A stretch of 53,910 bases of DNA from Clostridia bacterium (lineage in GTDB: Bacteria > Bacillota > Clostridia > Oscillospirales > Acutalibacteraceae). The DNA lies in contig CAADUC010000056.1 in the NCBI GenBank assembly GCA_900752115.1, forward strand, positions 1-53,910, in the 5' to 3' direction. Position numbers and translations under genes: made by a program. The notes beneath the pieces are model-generated. The model made no database searches and was not told the origin of the DNA. It saw only the letters and a list, made by a program, of their open reading frames with translations. Below, in pieces: positions 15,706-25,200 of the stretch (its first letter is position 1; each line of letters opens with the position of its first letter).

Positions 15706-16680
15706 ATGAATGCTGAGCTGCTGCGCCGCCTGCGGGAAATCACGGACGAAGAGCGCGCCTTGCTTCAAAAAAAGGACGGCATCCGGCGAGAGCGGTATTC
15801 CTCGGACGGAGAATTTCTGGTGGACAGCGGGCGCGTTATCGGGCCGGGACGTTTGATGGACGTTTCCACGCATACCCGTTTTGCTTATTTTCCACGCCAC
15901 CGCCATAATTATGTGGAAATCATGTATGTTTGTGAGGGAAGCATCACGCACATCCTCGAGGGGGAAAAAACAGTCGTCCTTCATGAGGGGGATCTGCTCT
16001 TTCTCAATCAGTCGTGCCGTCATGAGATTCTCCCGGCCGGGGAGGGCGATATCGGCGTGAACATCATTGTGCTGCCTCAGTTTTTTCATACGGCTTTTGG
16101 AATGCTGGGCGAGGGGAATATCATGAGCGATTTCCTTCTGCACAGCCTCACGCGCGAGTATCCCACCCCTCTTTCGCTGCAATTCCACACCGCCGACCTT
16201 GTCCCCGTGCAGAATCTGATTGAAAATCTCATCTGGTCCGCCGTTTACCGCGATGAGCCGGACGGAAGGCTCAACCAGCTTACGATGGGGCTGCTGCTTC
16301 TGCAGCTGCTGCGCCACACGGAGAGCCTTTCCGCCGAGAGCGTCGGCATGGACAAGTGTGTTCTGCGGGCTCTGCGCTATATTGAGGAGCATTACGCTCT
16401 TGCCAGTCTGGAGGAATTTGCGCTGTCCGAAAGCCGGCCGATGGCGGAGATCAGCCGCGCGATTCACCGTGAAACAGGCTCCACCTTCAAGGAGCTTCTG
16501 CAGAAAAAGCGGTTTCAGGAGGCTGTGGCCATGCTGCAAAACACGTCCATTCCCGTGGCGGACGTCGCCTTTGCCGTGGGCTACAGCAACACGAGCTATT
16601 TTCACCGCCGTTTCCGAGAAATCTACGGAATGAGTCCGCGGGACTGCCGCCTGCACGCGCGGGAGGCCCCCCACAAATAA
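15706..16680 (+). CDS. AraC-family regulator, probable rhamnose regulator
   Basis: A 324-residue protein with an N-terminal cupin sensor (PRHRHNYVEIMYVCEGSITH, EGDLLFLNQSCRHEILP) and a C-terminal AraC double HTH (RPMAEISRAIHRETGSTFKE; VADVAFAVGYSNTSYFHRRF, then GMSPRDCR). The ATG at 15706 has GAGGAAGGAG upstream. It is followed by a terminator and then rhaB. Position makes it the likely L-rhamnose-responsive activator, in the style of RhaR/RhaS (inference). It is divergent from the persulfide reductase gene. Confidence 0.92.
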   Translation: MNAELLRRLREITDEERALLQKKDGIRRERYSSDGEFLVDSGRVIGPGRLMDVSTHTRFAYFPRHRHNYVEIMYVCEGSITHILEGEKTVVLHEGDLLFLNQSCRHEILPAGEGDIGVNIIVLPQFFHTAFGMLGEGNIMSDFLLHSLTREYPTPLSLQFHTADLVPVQNLIENLIWSAVYRDEPDGRLNQLTMGLLLLQLLRHTESLSAESVGMDKCVLRALRYIEEHYALASLEEFALSESRPMAEISRAIHRETGSTFKELLQKKRFQEAVAMLQNTSIPVADVAFAVGYSNTSYFHRRFREIYGMSPRDCRLHAREAPHK

Positions 16681-16715
16681 GGACGCTGTTTTTCACAAGC
16701 AGCGTCCTTTTCTTC
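16681..16715 (+). terminator. Terminator between the AraC gene and rhaB
   Basis: GGACGCTG (16681-16688) pairs with CAGCGTCC (16700-16707) and is followed by TTTTCTTCTTTTCC. It begins directly after the AraC stop, so rhaB is expected to have its own promoter. Confidence 0.8.
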
Positions 16716-16824
16716 TTTTCCGTTTCCGCCTACAATGAAAAGGAAGGGGAGCGGCAAAACGTTCCCGAGCGAAAGCGAACAAGCGGATACGATCCGCCTT
16801 CCCGGGCGGAGAAGGGAGAGGAGT

Positions 16825-18228
16825 ATGGAAACATATTATCTGGCCGTTGATATCGGAGCGTCCAGCGGGAAAATGGAGCTTGGCTGGATGGAGAACGGCA
16901 AGCTTTGCCTGGAAGAGGTCCGGCGCTTCCCCAATGGGGCGAAGAAGAAAAACGGACGTCGCTGCTGGGATACGGACGCGCTGTTTTCCGAGATCAAGGC
17001 AGGACTGCGCCGCTGTGCCGAGATCGGCAAGATTCCGTCGAGTATGGGCGTGGATACCTGGGGCGTCGATTTCGTGCTTTTGGATGAGGACGGAAACCGC
17101 CTCGGTGACGCTGTGGCCTATCGCGATGACCGCACGGCAGGGATGGACGAGCACCTGCGGGAGTTTCTCACCGAAGAGGAGCTCTACGCGCGCACCGGCA
17201 TTCAGAAACAGATTTTCAACACCGTTTATCAGCTGCTCGCGGTGAAGGAACAGGAGCCCGAGCTTCTCAGCCGTGCCGCGCATCTGCTCATGATTCCCGA
17301 CTATCTGCACTATCTTCTGACGGGAAATATCGCGGCGGAGTATACGAACGCGAGTACCACCCAGCTCCTCGACGCGAGGACGCGGAATTGGGATGATGAC
17401 CTTATCAGCCGTCTCGGCCTGCCGCGTCGTCTTTTCTCCGAGCCGAAGCAGCCCGGATTCTGTCTCGGCACGCTGCGTCCGGAGATCCGGGATGAGGTCG
17501 GTTTTGACTGCCGCGTCGTTCTCCCTCCGACCCACGACACCGGTTCCGCCGTGCTGGCCGTTCCCGCCGAGGAGAAAGATTTTCTCTTCCTGAGTTCCGG
17601 CACCTGGTCGCTTTTCGGCATGGAGCGTCCGGAACCGGACTGCTCCGAGGCGAGCCGCCGGGCGAATCTGACGAATGAGGGCGGCTTCGGCGGCACGATC
17701 CGTTACCTCAAAAACATTATGGGCTTGTGGATGCTCCAGTCCATCCGCTCCGAGCTCGGCGATGCGTACAGCTTTGCCCGTTTGAGCGACGAGGCTGAGA
17801 CTGTCGGACGTTTCCCCGCCGAAATTGATGTGGACGATCCCTCCTTCCTGGCTCCGCAGAGCATGATCGAGGCAGTGCGGGAATATTGCGGGCGTACCGG
17901 TCAGCCTGTCCCCCAGACGCCGGGTGAGCTTGCCTCCTGCGTCTACTACGGTCTTGCCGCCCGTTATCGCGACGCGGTCCGTGAGCTCGAATCGCTCACC
18001 GGCGTGTCCTGCCCGAGGCTGTACATTGTCGGAGGCGGCAGCAAGGATGGCTACCTCAACCGCCTGACCGCGTCGGCCATCGGCAAAGAGGTCTCAACCG
18101 GTCCCTCTGAGGGAACGGCGGTGGGAAATCTTCTCTCCCAAATGATCGCAGACGGCATTTTTGCCGATGCTGCCGAAGCCCGCGCCGCTGTGCGCCGCTC
18201 GTTCCCGATCGGCCTGATTCAGCCGTAA
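16825..18228 (+). CDS. rhaB: Rhamnulokinase
   Basis: FGGY kinase of 467 residues that phosphorylates L-rhamnulose at C1. The N-terminal ATPase strand reads YYLAVDIGASSGKMELGWM, the GVDTWGVDFVLLDEDGN motif is characteristic of rhamnulokinase, and PPTHDTGSAVLAVP, FLSSGTWSLFGME and YIVGGGSKDGYLNRL complete the fold. The ATG at 16825 has GGGAGAGGAG upstream. The leader contains a small GCGGAT/ATCCGC hairpin (16783-16797). It is the first gene of rhaBAD; no rhamnose transporter is in the window. Confidence 0.96.
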   Translation: METYYLAVDIGASSGKMELGWMENGKLCLEEVRRFPNGAKKKNGRRCWDTDALFSEIKAGLRRCAEIGKIPSSMGVDTWGVDFVLLDEDGNRLGDAVAYRDDRTAGMDEHLREFLTEEELYARTGIQKQIFNTVYQLLAVKEQEPELLSRAAHLLMIPDYLHYLLTGNIAAEYTNASTTQLLDARTRNWDDDLISRLGLPRRLFSEPKQPGFCLGTLRPEIRDEVGFDCRVVLPPTHDTGSAVLAVPAEEKDFLFLSSGTWSLFGMERPEPDCSEASRRANLTNEGGFGGTIRYLKNIMGLWMLQSIRSELGDAYSFARLSDEAETVGRFPAEIDVDDPSFLAPQSMIEAVREYCGRTGQPVPQTPGELASCVYYGLAARYRDAVRELESLTGVSCPRLYIVGGGSKDGYLNRLTASAIGKEVSTGPSEGTAVGNLLSQMIADGIFADAAEARAAVRRSFPIGLIQP

Positions 18229-18369
18229 AGCGGGGAAGAGCGAATTGAGCAGGAAGAGTAAATTGAGCAAAGAAAGAGCTTCCATTCCGCACGACGCTTC
18301 CTGTCCCAGCGGCAGGCAAGCTCGTACCGGAGAGCGGGGCCTCACAATCAACGACAGGAGGAAACAAAC

Positions 18370-19614
18370 ATGAAATGCTATGACGCAGCGAAAGAACGAT
18401 ACGCCGCCCTCGGCGTCGACACCGAGGAGGCCCTGCGCCGTCTCGCGGACATCAAAATCTCCATGCACTGCTGGCAGGGCGACGACGTGAAGGGCTTTCT
18501 CTTCCGCGACCGCGAACTCTCCGGCGGCATCCAGGCCACGGGTGATTATCCCGGTGCGGCACGCACGCCGGACGAGCTGCGCGCCGATATGGACGAGGCG
18601 TTTTCTCTGATCCCCGGCAAGCACAAGGTCAACCTCCATTCCACCTATGCGGACACCGATGAGAAGATCGACCTGGACGGAATTGAGTCCCGCCATTACG
18701 CCTCCTGGGTACAGTGGGCGAAGGAGCGCGGCCTCGGCCTGGACTTCAACCCCACCTGCTTCTCTCATGAGAAGGCCGAGACGGGCTACACGCTCTCGAG
18801 CGCGGATGAGGGGATCCGCTCCTTCTGGGTGGAGCACTGCCGCCGCAGCCGCCGCGTCGGCGAGTATTTCGGCAGGGAGCTCGGTCAGAAGTGCGTGACG
18901 AACGTCTGGATTCCCGACGGCAGCAAGGATATTCCCGTGGATCGTTACGCGCCGCGCCTGCGCCTGAAGCAGTCCCTCGACGAGGTTTTTGCGGAGAAGC
19001 TTGACCCCGCCGCCAATCTCGACGCTGTGGAGAGCAAGCTTTTCGGCATCGGCTCGGAGAGCTACGTTGTCGGTTCCCACGAGTTTTATATGGGCTACGC
19101 CATGAAAAACAACGTGGCCGTCTGCCTTGATGCGGGGCATTTCCATCCGACGGAGGTCATCAGCAACAAGCTCTCGTCCCTGCTGCTTTTCAGCGACGAG
19201 ATGCTGCTGCATGTTTCCCGACCCGTTCGCTGGGACAGCGACCATGTCGTCATCCTCGACGACGAGCTGCAGGAGATCGCGAACGAGGTGATTCGAGGCG
19301 GTCTGCTTGACCGTGTGCACATCGGTCTGGACTTTTTCGACGCGAGCATCAACCGCGTCGCGGCCTGGGTGATCGGCATGCGCAGTATGCAGAAGGCCCT
19401 GCTGCGCGCTCTCCTCGAGCCTACCGCAAAGATGAAGCAGCTCGAGCTCGACGGCGACTACACGGCCCGCCTTGCCTTCCTGGAGGAGATGAAGGCGATG
19501 CCGTGGCAGGCCGTCTGGGAGGAGTTCTGCGGTCGGGCCAACATGCCCGCCGGTCTGGAATGGCTGACCGAGGTCCGCGCCTACGAAAAGAAAATTTTGT
19601 CTGAGAGGGCCTGA
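18370..19614 (+). CDS. rhaA: L-rhamnose isomerase
   Basis: A 414-residue enzyme converting L-rhamnose to L-rhamnulose with Mn2+. Diagnostic stretches are [19 protein letters not shown] near the N-terminus, [36 protein letters not shown] and [18 protein letters not shown], which contains metal ligands. CAGGAGG lies 8 bases before the ATG. The 141 bases between rhaB and rhaA hold a small AATTGAGCA direct repeat but no terminator. Third step is encoded next. Confidence 0.97.
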   Translation: MKCYDAAKERYAALGVDTEEALRRLADIKISMHCWQGDDVKGFLFRDRELSGGIQATGDYPGAARTPDELRADMDEAFSLIPGKHKVNLHSTYADTDEKIDLDGIESRHYASWVQWAKERGLGLDFNPTCFSHEKAETGYTLSSADEGIRSFWVEHCRRSRRVGEYFGRELGQKCVTNVWIPDGSKDIPVDRYAPRLRLKQSLDEVFAEKLDPAANLDAVESKLFGIGSESYVVGSHEFYMGYAMKNNVAVCLDAGHFHPTEVISNKLSSLLLFSDEMLLHVSRPVRWDSDHVVILDDELQEIANEVIRGGLLDRVHIGLDFFDASINRVAAWVIGMRSMQKALLRALLEPTAKMKQLELDGDYTARLAFLEEMKAMPWQAVWEEFCGRANMPAGLEWLTEVRAYEKKILSERA

Positions 19615-19631
19615 GAAGGAGGAACCAGAGC

Positions 19632-20447
19632 ATGAACAATATTTTTGAAGCGCCTTTTGTGCGCGAGATGTGCCATATCACCGCCAACATGTACCGCATG
19701 GGCTGGGACGAGAGAAACGGCGGCAACATCAGCTGGATTCTCGAGCCGGAGGCCGTTGAACAGTACCTTGACCCCTCCCATGTGCTGCGCACGCTTCCGC
19801 TGAGCTTTGACGCTTCCGCGCTCGCGGGCCGTTATTTCATCGTGACGGGTACGGGCCGGTATTTCCGCAATGTCGAGCGCTGCCCGCAGGACAACATGGG
19901 CGTGATCCGCATCGCGGAGGACGGCAAAAGCTACGATATCCTCTGGGGCTTCGAGAACGGCGGCCGCCCGACAAGCGAACTGCCCGCCCACTTGATGAAC
20001 CATATCGCCCGTCTTGCCGTCGACCCGGCGCACCGCGTCGTGATGCACTGCCATCCGGCCAACACGCTGGCTATGACCTATGTCCACGACCTCGACGATC
20101 GCGCCTTTACGAAAACGCTGTGGCAAATGTGCACCGAATGCATTGTCGTATTCCCGGAGGGTGTTTCCGTGCTTCCGTGGATGGTCTGCGGCACGAACGC
20201 CATCGGAGAGGCGACGGCGGAGAAAATTCGCGATACCCGCGTGGTCCTCTGGGCGGCCCACGGCATCTTCGGCACCGGCCGCGATATGGACGAGGCCTTT
20301 GGTCTTATCGAGACGGTCGAGAAAGCCGCCGAGATCTACATCAAGATCATGAACACCCCCTGGAAGCAGTCCATCACCGACGCCGAGCTCGCCGCGCTGT
20401 GTGAGGAATTTAAACTCACTCCGCGCGAAGGGTATCTTGATCTCTGA
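19632..20447 (+). CDS. rhaD: Rhamnulose-1-phosphate aldolase
   Basis: Class II aldolase of 271 residues that cleaves L-rhamnulose-1-phosphate to DHAP and L-lactaldehyde. The zinc ligands are the two His of MHCHPANTLAMTYVHD plus the His of LWAAHGIFGTG. The N-terminal GWDERNGGNISWIL loop is characteristic. GAAGGAGG precedes the ATG, 17 bases after rhaA. Last gene of the operon. No lactaldehyde reductase follows; the aldo/keto reductase at 36.8 kb is a remote possibility. Confidence 0.96.
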   Translation: MNNIFEAPFVREMCHITANMYRMGWDERNGGNISWILEPEAVEQYLDPSHVLRTLPLSFDASALAGRYFIVTGTGRYFRNVERCPQDNMGVIRIAEDGKSYDILWGFENGGRPTSELPAHLMNHIARLAVDPAHRVVMHCHPANTLAMTYVHDLDDRAFTKTLWQMCTECIVVFPEGVSVLPWMVCGTNAIGEATAEKIRDTRVVLWAAHGIFGTGRDMDEAFGLIETVEKAAEIYIKIMNTPWKQSITDAELAALCEEFKLTPREGYLDL

Positions 20448-20530
20448 TTTTCATGCTGCCGCGCTGCATTGCGCGGAATATTTTCAAGGGAAGGGTTTGT
20501 TGCAAAATAGCCCCTCCCGAAGTAATACGC

Positions 20531-20583
20531 AAAAACAGACCTCAAGAGAGCACAAATTCGCTCCTTTTGAGGTCTGTTTTTGT
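20531..20583 (+). terminator. Terminator of the rhaBAD operon
   Basis: Arms 20531-20545 (AAAAACAGACCTCAA) and 20567-20581 pair perfectly, and GAGC/GCTC extends the stem inward. A T-run ends the 3' arm. The sequence from 20582 to 20739 shows no gene. Confidence 0.85.
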
Positions 20584-20739
20584 TGACAGGTCTATTTTGG
20601 TGCAGGCAGCGGTTGAGCTTTTATCTTGCCCACAGCCTCTTCCTGATCTTGAAGGAGTATGGCGGAGGTTTTTCTTAATTTTTAGGAGTTTTTTGGGCCA
20701 GCTGAGGCGGCTCCCTGTTTTGAGCAGGCTTTTTCAGCC

Positions 20740-22224
20740 TCACAGATTCGTATACCCCATCAGCGATTCGTCGACGGCGCGGGCGGCTGCTTCACCCTCC
20801 GCAATGGCCCACACCACGAGCGACTGACCGCGCCGCATGTCGCCCGCGGCAAAGACGCGCGGAACGTCCGTCAGATAACCGCCGGGAGCAGTCTGTGCGT
20901 TACCCCGGCCGGTGCGGGAGACGCCGAAGGTTTCAGCGGCATAAGGTTCGCAGCCGGTGAAGCCCGCCGCGATAAGCACGAGGTCGGCGGGGACCTCCTC
21001 CTCGCTGCCCTCGACGGGTACCATGCTGAGCCGCCCCGTCTTTTCGTCCTTTTCGGGGCGCAGCGAGATGAGCACGGCGGCGCGCACGGAGCCGTCCTCG
21101 TTCGCGAGGAACTCCTTGACCGTCGTCTGATAGCGGCGCGGGTCGCTGCCGAACACAGCGGCGGCTTCCTCCTGGCCGTAGTCGGTTTTCTTTACGCGCG
21201 GCCATTCGGGCCACGGGTTTGAGGGCAGACGCTCTTCGGGCGGCTCGGGCATCATCTCGAGCTGCAGAACGCTTGCCGCGCCGAGACGCACCGAGGTGCC
21301 GACGCAGTCGTTGCCCGTGTCGCCGCCGCCGATGACAAGGACATGCTTGCCCTGTACTTCATCCTCCGGCGTCTGCAGAAAGTCGCTGTCAAGAAGGACT
21401 TTCGTTACATGACCGAGGAAGTCGACCGCGAAGGAAATGCCCTTCGCCTCGCGGCCGGGAACGTTCAGATCGCGAGGCTGGGATGCGCCGCACGCGAGGA
21501 TCACACGGTCGTACTGGCTCAGCAGCGCTTCGCCGGTGACGTCCCGGCCCACGTCCACGCCGCAGACGAACCGCACGCCCGATTGTTCCATCAGATGGAT
21601 CCGGCGATCGATGACGCTTTTTTCCAGCTTCATGTTCGGGATGCCGTACCGCAGCAGGCCGCCGGGACGATCGCTGCGCTCGTACACCGTGACGCTGTGG
21701 CCGCGGCGGTTCAGGCAAAGAGCCGCCGCAAGGCCGGCCGGACCGCTGCCGACCACGGCAACGGTCTTTCCTGTGCGGACCGGCGGAGGATCGCCGGAGA
21801 CAAGGCCGTTCGCGAACGCATACTCAATCACGCGGCGCTCGTTTTCCTTTGTGGAGACGGGGCCGTCGTGAAGACCGCAGGTGCACGCCGCCTCACAGAG
21901 GGCAGGGCAGACCCGCGAGGTGAATTCCGGCAGGCAGTGCGTTGCGCTCAGGCGGACATATGCCTCCTTCCAGTTGCCGTGATAGACGAGATCGTTCATC
22001 TCCGGGATGAGGTTGTGCAGCGGGCAGCCCGAGGCCATACCCGCAATCATCATCCCTGCCTGGCAGAACGGGACGCCGCAGTCCATGCACCGCGCGGCCT
22101 GTCTCTGCTGCTCCTCGACCGGGAGGAGGGCGTGGAACTCATGAAAATGTTTGATGCGCTCGAGCGGCGGCGTGACACGTCCCTCTTTGCGCTGAAATTC
22201 CAGAAATCCTGTCGCTTTTCCCAT
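20740..22224 (-). CDS. gltD: Glutamate synthase small subunit
   Basis: A 494-residue FAD/NADPH subunit that passes electrons to GltB. The N-terminus has two 4Fe-4S sites (CMDCGVPFCQAG, CPLHNLIPEMN, then CPALCEAACTCGLHDGPVS). The FAD motif is VAVVGSGPAGLAAALCLNRRG and the NADPH motif VLVIGGGDTGNDCVG. GGAGG sits before the ATG at 22224. It starts 16 bases after the gltB stop in the same direction, so it is cotranscribed. No clear intrinsic terminator was found after its stop. Confidence 0.96.
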   Translation of the reverse strand: MGKATGFLEFQRKEGRVTPPLERIKHFHEFHALLPVEEQQRQAARCMDCGVPFCQAGMMIAGMASGCPLHNLIPEMNDLVYHGNWKEAYVRLSATHCLPEFTSRVCPALCEAACTCGLHDGPVSTKENERRVIEYAFANGLVSGDPPPVRTGKTVAVVGSGPAGLAAALCLNRRGHSVTVYERSDRPGGLLRYGIPNMKLEKSVIDRRIHLMEQSGVRFVCGVDVGRDVTGEALLSQYDRVILACGASQPRDLNVPGREAKGISFAVDFLGHVTKVLLDSDFLQTPEDEVQGKHVLVIGGGDTGNDCVGTSVRLGAASVLQLEMMPEPPEERLPSNPWPEWPRVKKTDYGQEEAAAVFGSDPRRYQTTVKEFLANEDGSVRAAVLISLRPEKDEKTGRLSMVPVEGSEEEVPADLVLIAAGFTGCEPYAAETFGVSRTGRGNAQTAPGGYLTDVPRVFAAGDMRRGQSLVVWAIAEGEAAARAVDESLMGYTNL

Positions 22225-22240
22225 GGGTGTCTCCTCCTTC

Positions 22241-25200
22241 TCAAGAGCGGATGCTCGCGTAGAACGCTTCGATCTGCGCTTCCTCACGGCTCATGCCCTG
22301 CTCCTCAAACTGGGCGGAGAGCTGCATGAGGCGCTTGTAATCCTCGGGGATGATTTTCTTGAACTTCGGCAGATAGCTTTCGAAGTCCTCGAGGATGCGC
22401 TTTCCCTTTGCGGAGCCGGTATGGCGGACGTGCGCCTCAATCAGGCGGCGTAGCTCCTCGCGGTCGGCCTTCGACTCCACCTTCTCCATGCTGACCATGC
22501 TCTTGTTCAGATTGCGGTACAGGGCGTTGTGCTCGTCAAGGACGTATGCCACGCCGCCGCTCATGCCCGCGGCGAAGTTCTTGCCCGTCGGGCCGAGGAT
22601 GACAGCGCGTCCGCCCGTCATGTATTCGCAGCCGTGCTCGCCGACGCCTTCGACGACGGCGACGGCTCCGGAGTTGCGCACACAGAAGCGCTCGCCCGCA
22701 ACGCCGTTGATGTAGGCTTCGCCCGAGGTCGCGCCGTAGAGGGCGACGTTGCCGACGATGATGTTGTCCTCGGGGACGAAGCGCGCCGCCGGGGAGGGGT
22801 GCACAATGAGCTTGCCGCCGGAGAGGCCCTTGCCGAAGTAGTCGTTGCTGTCGCCGCACAGGTCAAGCGTCAGGCCCTTCGGCAGGAACGCGCCGAAGCT
22901 CTGACCGCCCGCGCCGGTGCAGGCCACGGTGACGGTGTCGTCCTCCATGCCCTCGGGGTGGCGGCGGGTAATTTCCGCGCCGAGCAGCGTGCCGAAGGTG
23001 CGGTCGGTGTTCGTCAAAGCGACGCGGAAGGTGCGCTTTTTGCCGCCCGCGAGCGTGTCGAGAAGGCCCTTGTCGCGCAGCAGGACGGCTTCGTCCTTCG
23101 TCTTTTCCAGCTCGAAATCGTAAGCGTGATCGGGCGAGAAGGTGACGTTCTGCGCGCAGCCGGGGCAGAGGATGCGGCTCAAATCAAGCCGTGCCGCCGC
23201 GCCGGTCAGGTCGGTGCGCTGGCGAAGCAGGTCGGTGCGGCCGACCATCTCGTCCACGGTGCGCACGCCGAGCCGCGCCATGTACTCGCGCAGCTCCTCG
23301 GCAATAAAGCGCATGAAGTTTTCGACGTACTCGGGCTTGCCGCAGAAGCGCTTTCTCAGCTCCGGGTTCTGCGTCGCGATGCCCATGGGGCAGGTGTCGA
23401 GGTTGCACACACGCATCATTACACAGCCGAGCGTCACCAGCGGGGCGGTGGCGAAGCCGAACTCCTCCGCGCCGAGCAGGGCGGCGATGGCGACGTCGCG
23501 GCCGCTCATCAGCTTGCCGTCCGTCTCAATGACGACACGGTCGCGCAGGCCGTTCTGCAGCAGCGTCTGGTGCGTCTCGGCCAGGCCGAGCTCCCAGGGA
23601 AGGCCGGCGTCGTGGATGGAGCTCAGCGGAGCCGCGCCCGTGCCGCCGTCGTAGCCGGAGATGAGCACGACCTGTGCGCCCGCCTTGGCCACACCCGCCG
23701 CCACAGTGCCGACGCCCGCTTCGGAGACGAGCTTGACGGAAATTCGCGCATTCTTGTTCGCGTTTTTCAAATCGTAAATCAGCTGGGCGAGATCCTCAAT
23801 CGAATAAATGTCGTGGTGCGGCGGGGGAGAGATGAGGCTTACGCCGGGGGTGGAGTGGCGCGTTTTCGCGATCCACGGGTAGACCTTGCGTGCGGGCAGG
23901 TGGCCGCCCTCGCCGGGCTTCGCGCCCTGCGCCATCTTGATCTGGATCTCCTTCGCGCTGACAAGGTAACGGCTCGTCACGCCGAAGCGGCCGCTTGCGA
24001 CCTGCTTGATGGCCGAGCTGCGGTCATGGTCTGTTCCTGCGGAGGCGAGGCGGTCGTCGCTCTCGCCGCCCTCGCCGCTGTTCGATTTGCCGTGGAGGTG
24101 GTTCATCGCAAGCGCCAGCGCCTCGTGCGCCTCCTGCGAGATGGAGCCGTACGACATCGCGCCCGTCTTGAAGCGGCGCACGATCGACTCGACCGGTTCG
24201 ACCTCCTCGAGCGGTACGCCGTGCTCAGGGTAGGCGAACTCCATCAGGCTGCGCAGGTAGCCGGTTTGCTCCGCGTCGACGAGTTTCGTGTACTCCTGGA
24301 ACAGCTCATAGCTGCCTTCGCGGGTGGCCTTCTGCAGCAAATGGATGGTCTGCGGGTTATAGCGGTGCGTTTCACCGCCGCTGCGCAGCTTGTGGCGGCC
24401 GGGGGAGGCGAGCGTCAGGTCGGTCTCGAGGCCGAGCGGGTCAAACGCCTTCGAATGCTGATCATCGGTGCGCTTCGCGATGTCGGCGAGCGTAATGCCG
24501 CCGATGCGGCTGACGGTGCCGGTGAAATATTTGTCCACGACCTCCTGTGAAATGCCGAGCGCCTCGAAAATCTGGCTGCCCTGATACGACTGGATGGTTG
24601 AGATGCCCATCTTCGACGCGATCTTCACAATGCCCTGCAGAATCGCGTTGTCGTAGTCGTCGACGGCGGCATAGTAGTCCTTGTCAAGCAGGCCGTCCTC
24701 CACGAGAGAGGCGATTGCCGCGTGGGCAAGGTACGGATTGACGGCGCATGCGCCGTAGCCGAGCAGGGCGGCGAAGTGATGCACGTCGCGCGGCTCGCCG
24801 GACTCAAGGATGATCGAGAGGGCGGTGCATTTCTTCGTCTTGACGAGGTGCTTGTGCACGGCGGACACAGCCAGCAGCGAGGGGATCGCCACGTGGTTTT
24901 CGTCCACGCCGCGGTCGGAGAGAATGAGGATATTCGCGCCTTCGCGGTACGCCTTGTCGACGGCGACAAAGAGGGGCTCAAGCACGCGATCCATCGGCGT
25001 GCTCTTGTAGAACACGATCGGCACGGTCGTTACCTGGAATCCGGGTTTCTGCATTCCCTTGATCTTGAGCAGATCGAGATCGGTCAGAATCGGATTGTTG
25101 ATTTTGAGCACGTGGCAGTTTTCCGGCGACTCCTGCAGCAGGTTGCCGTTCTTGCCCGCGTAGACGGTGGTGGAGGTGACAATTTTCTCGCGGATGGCGT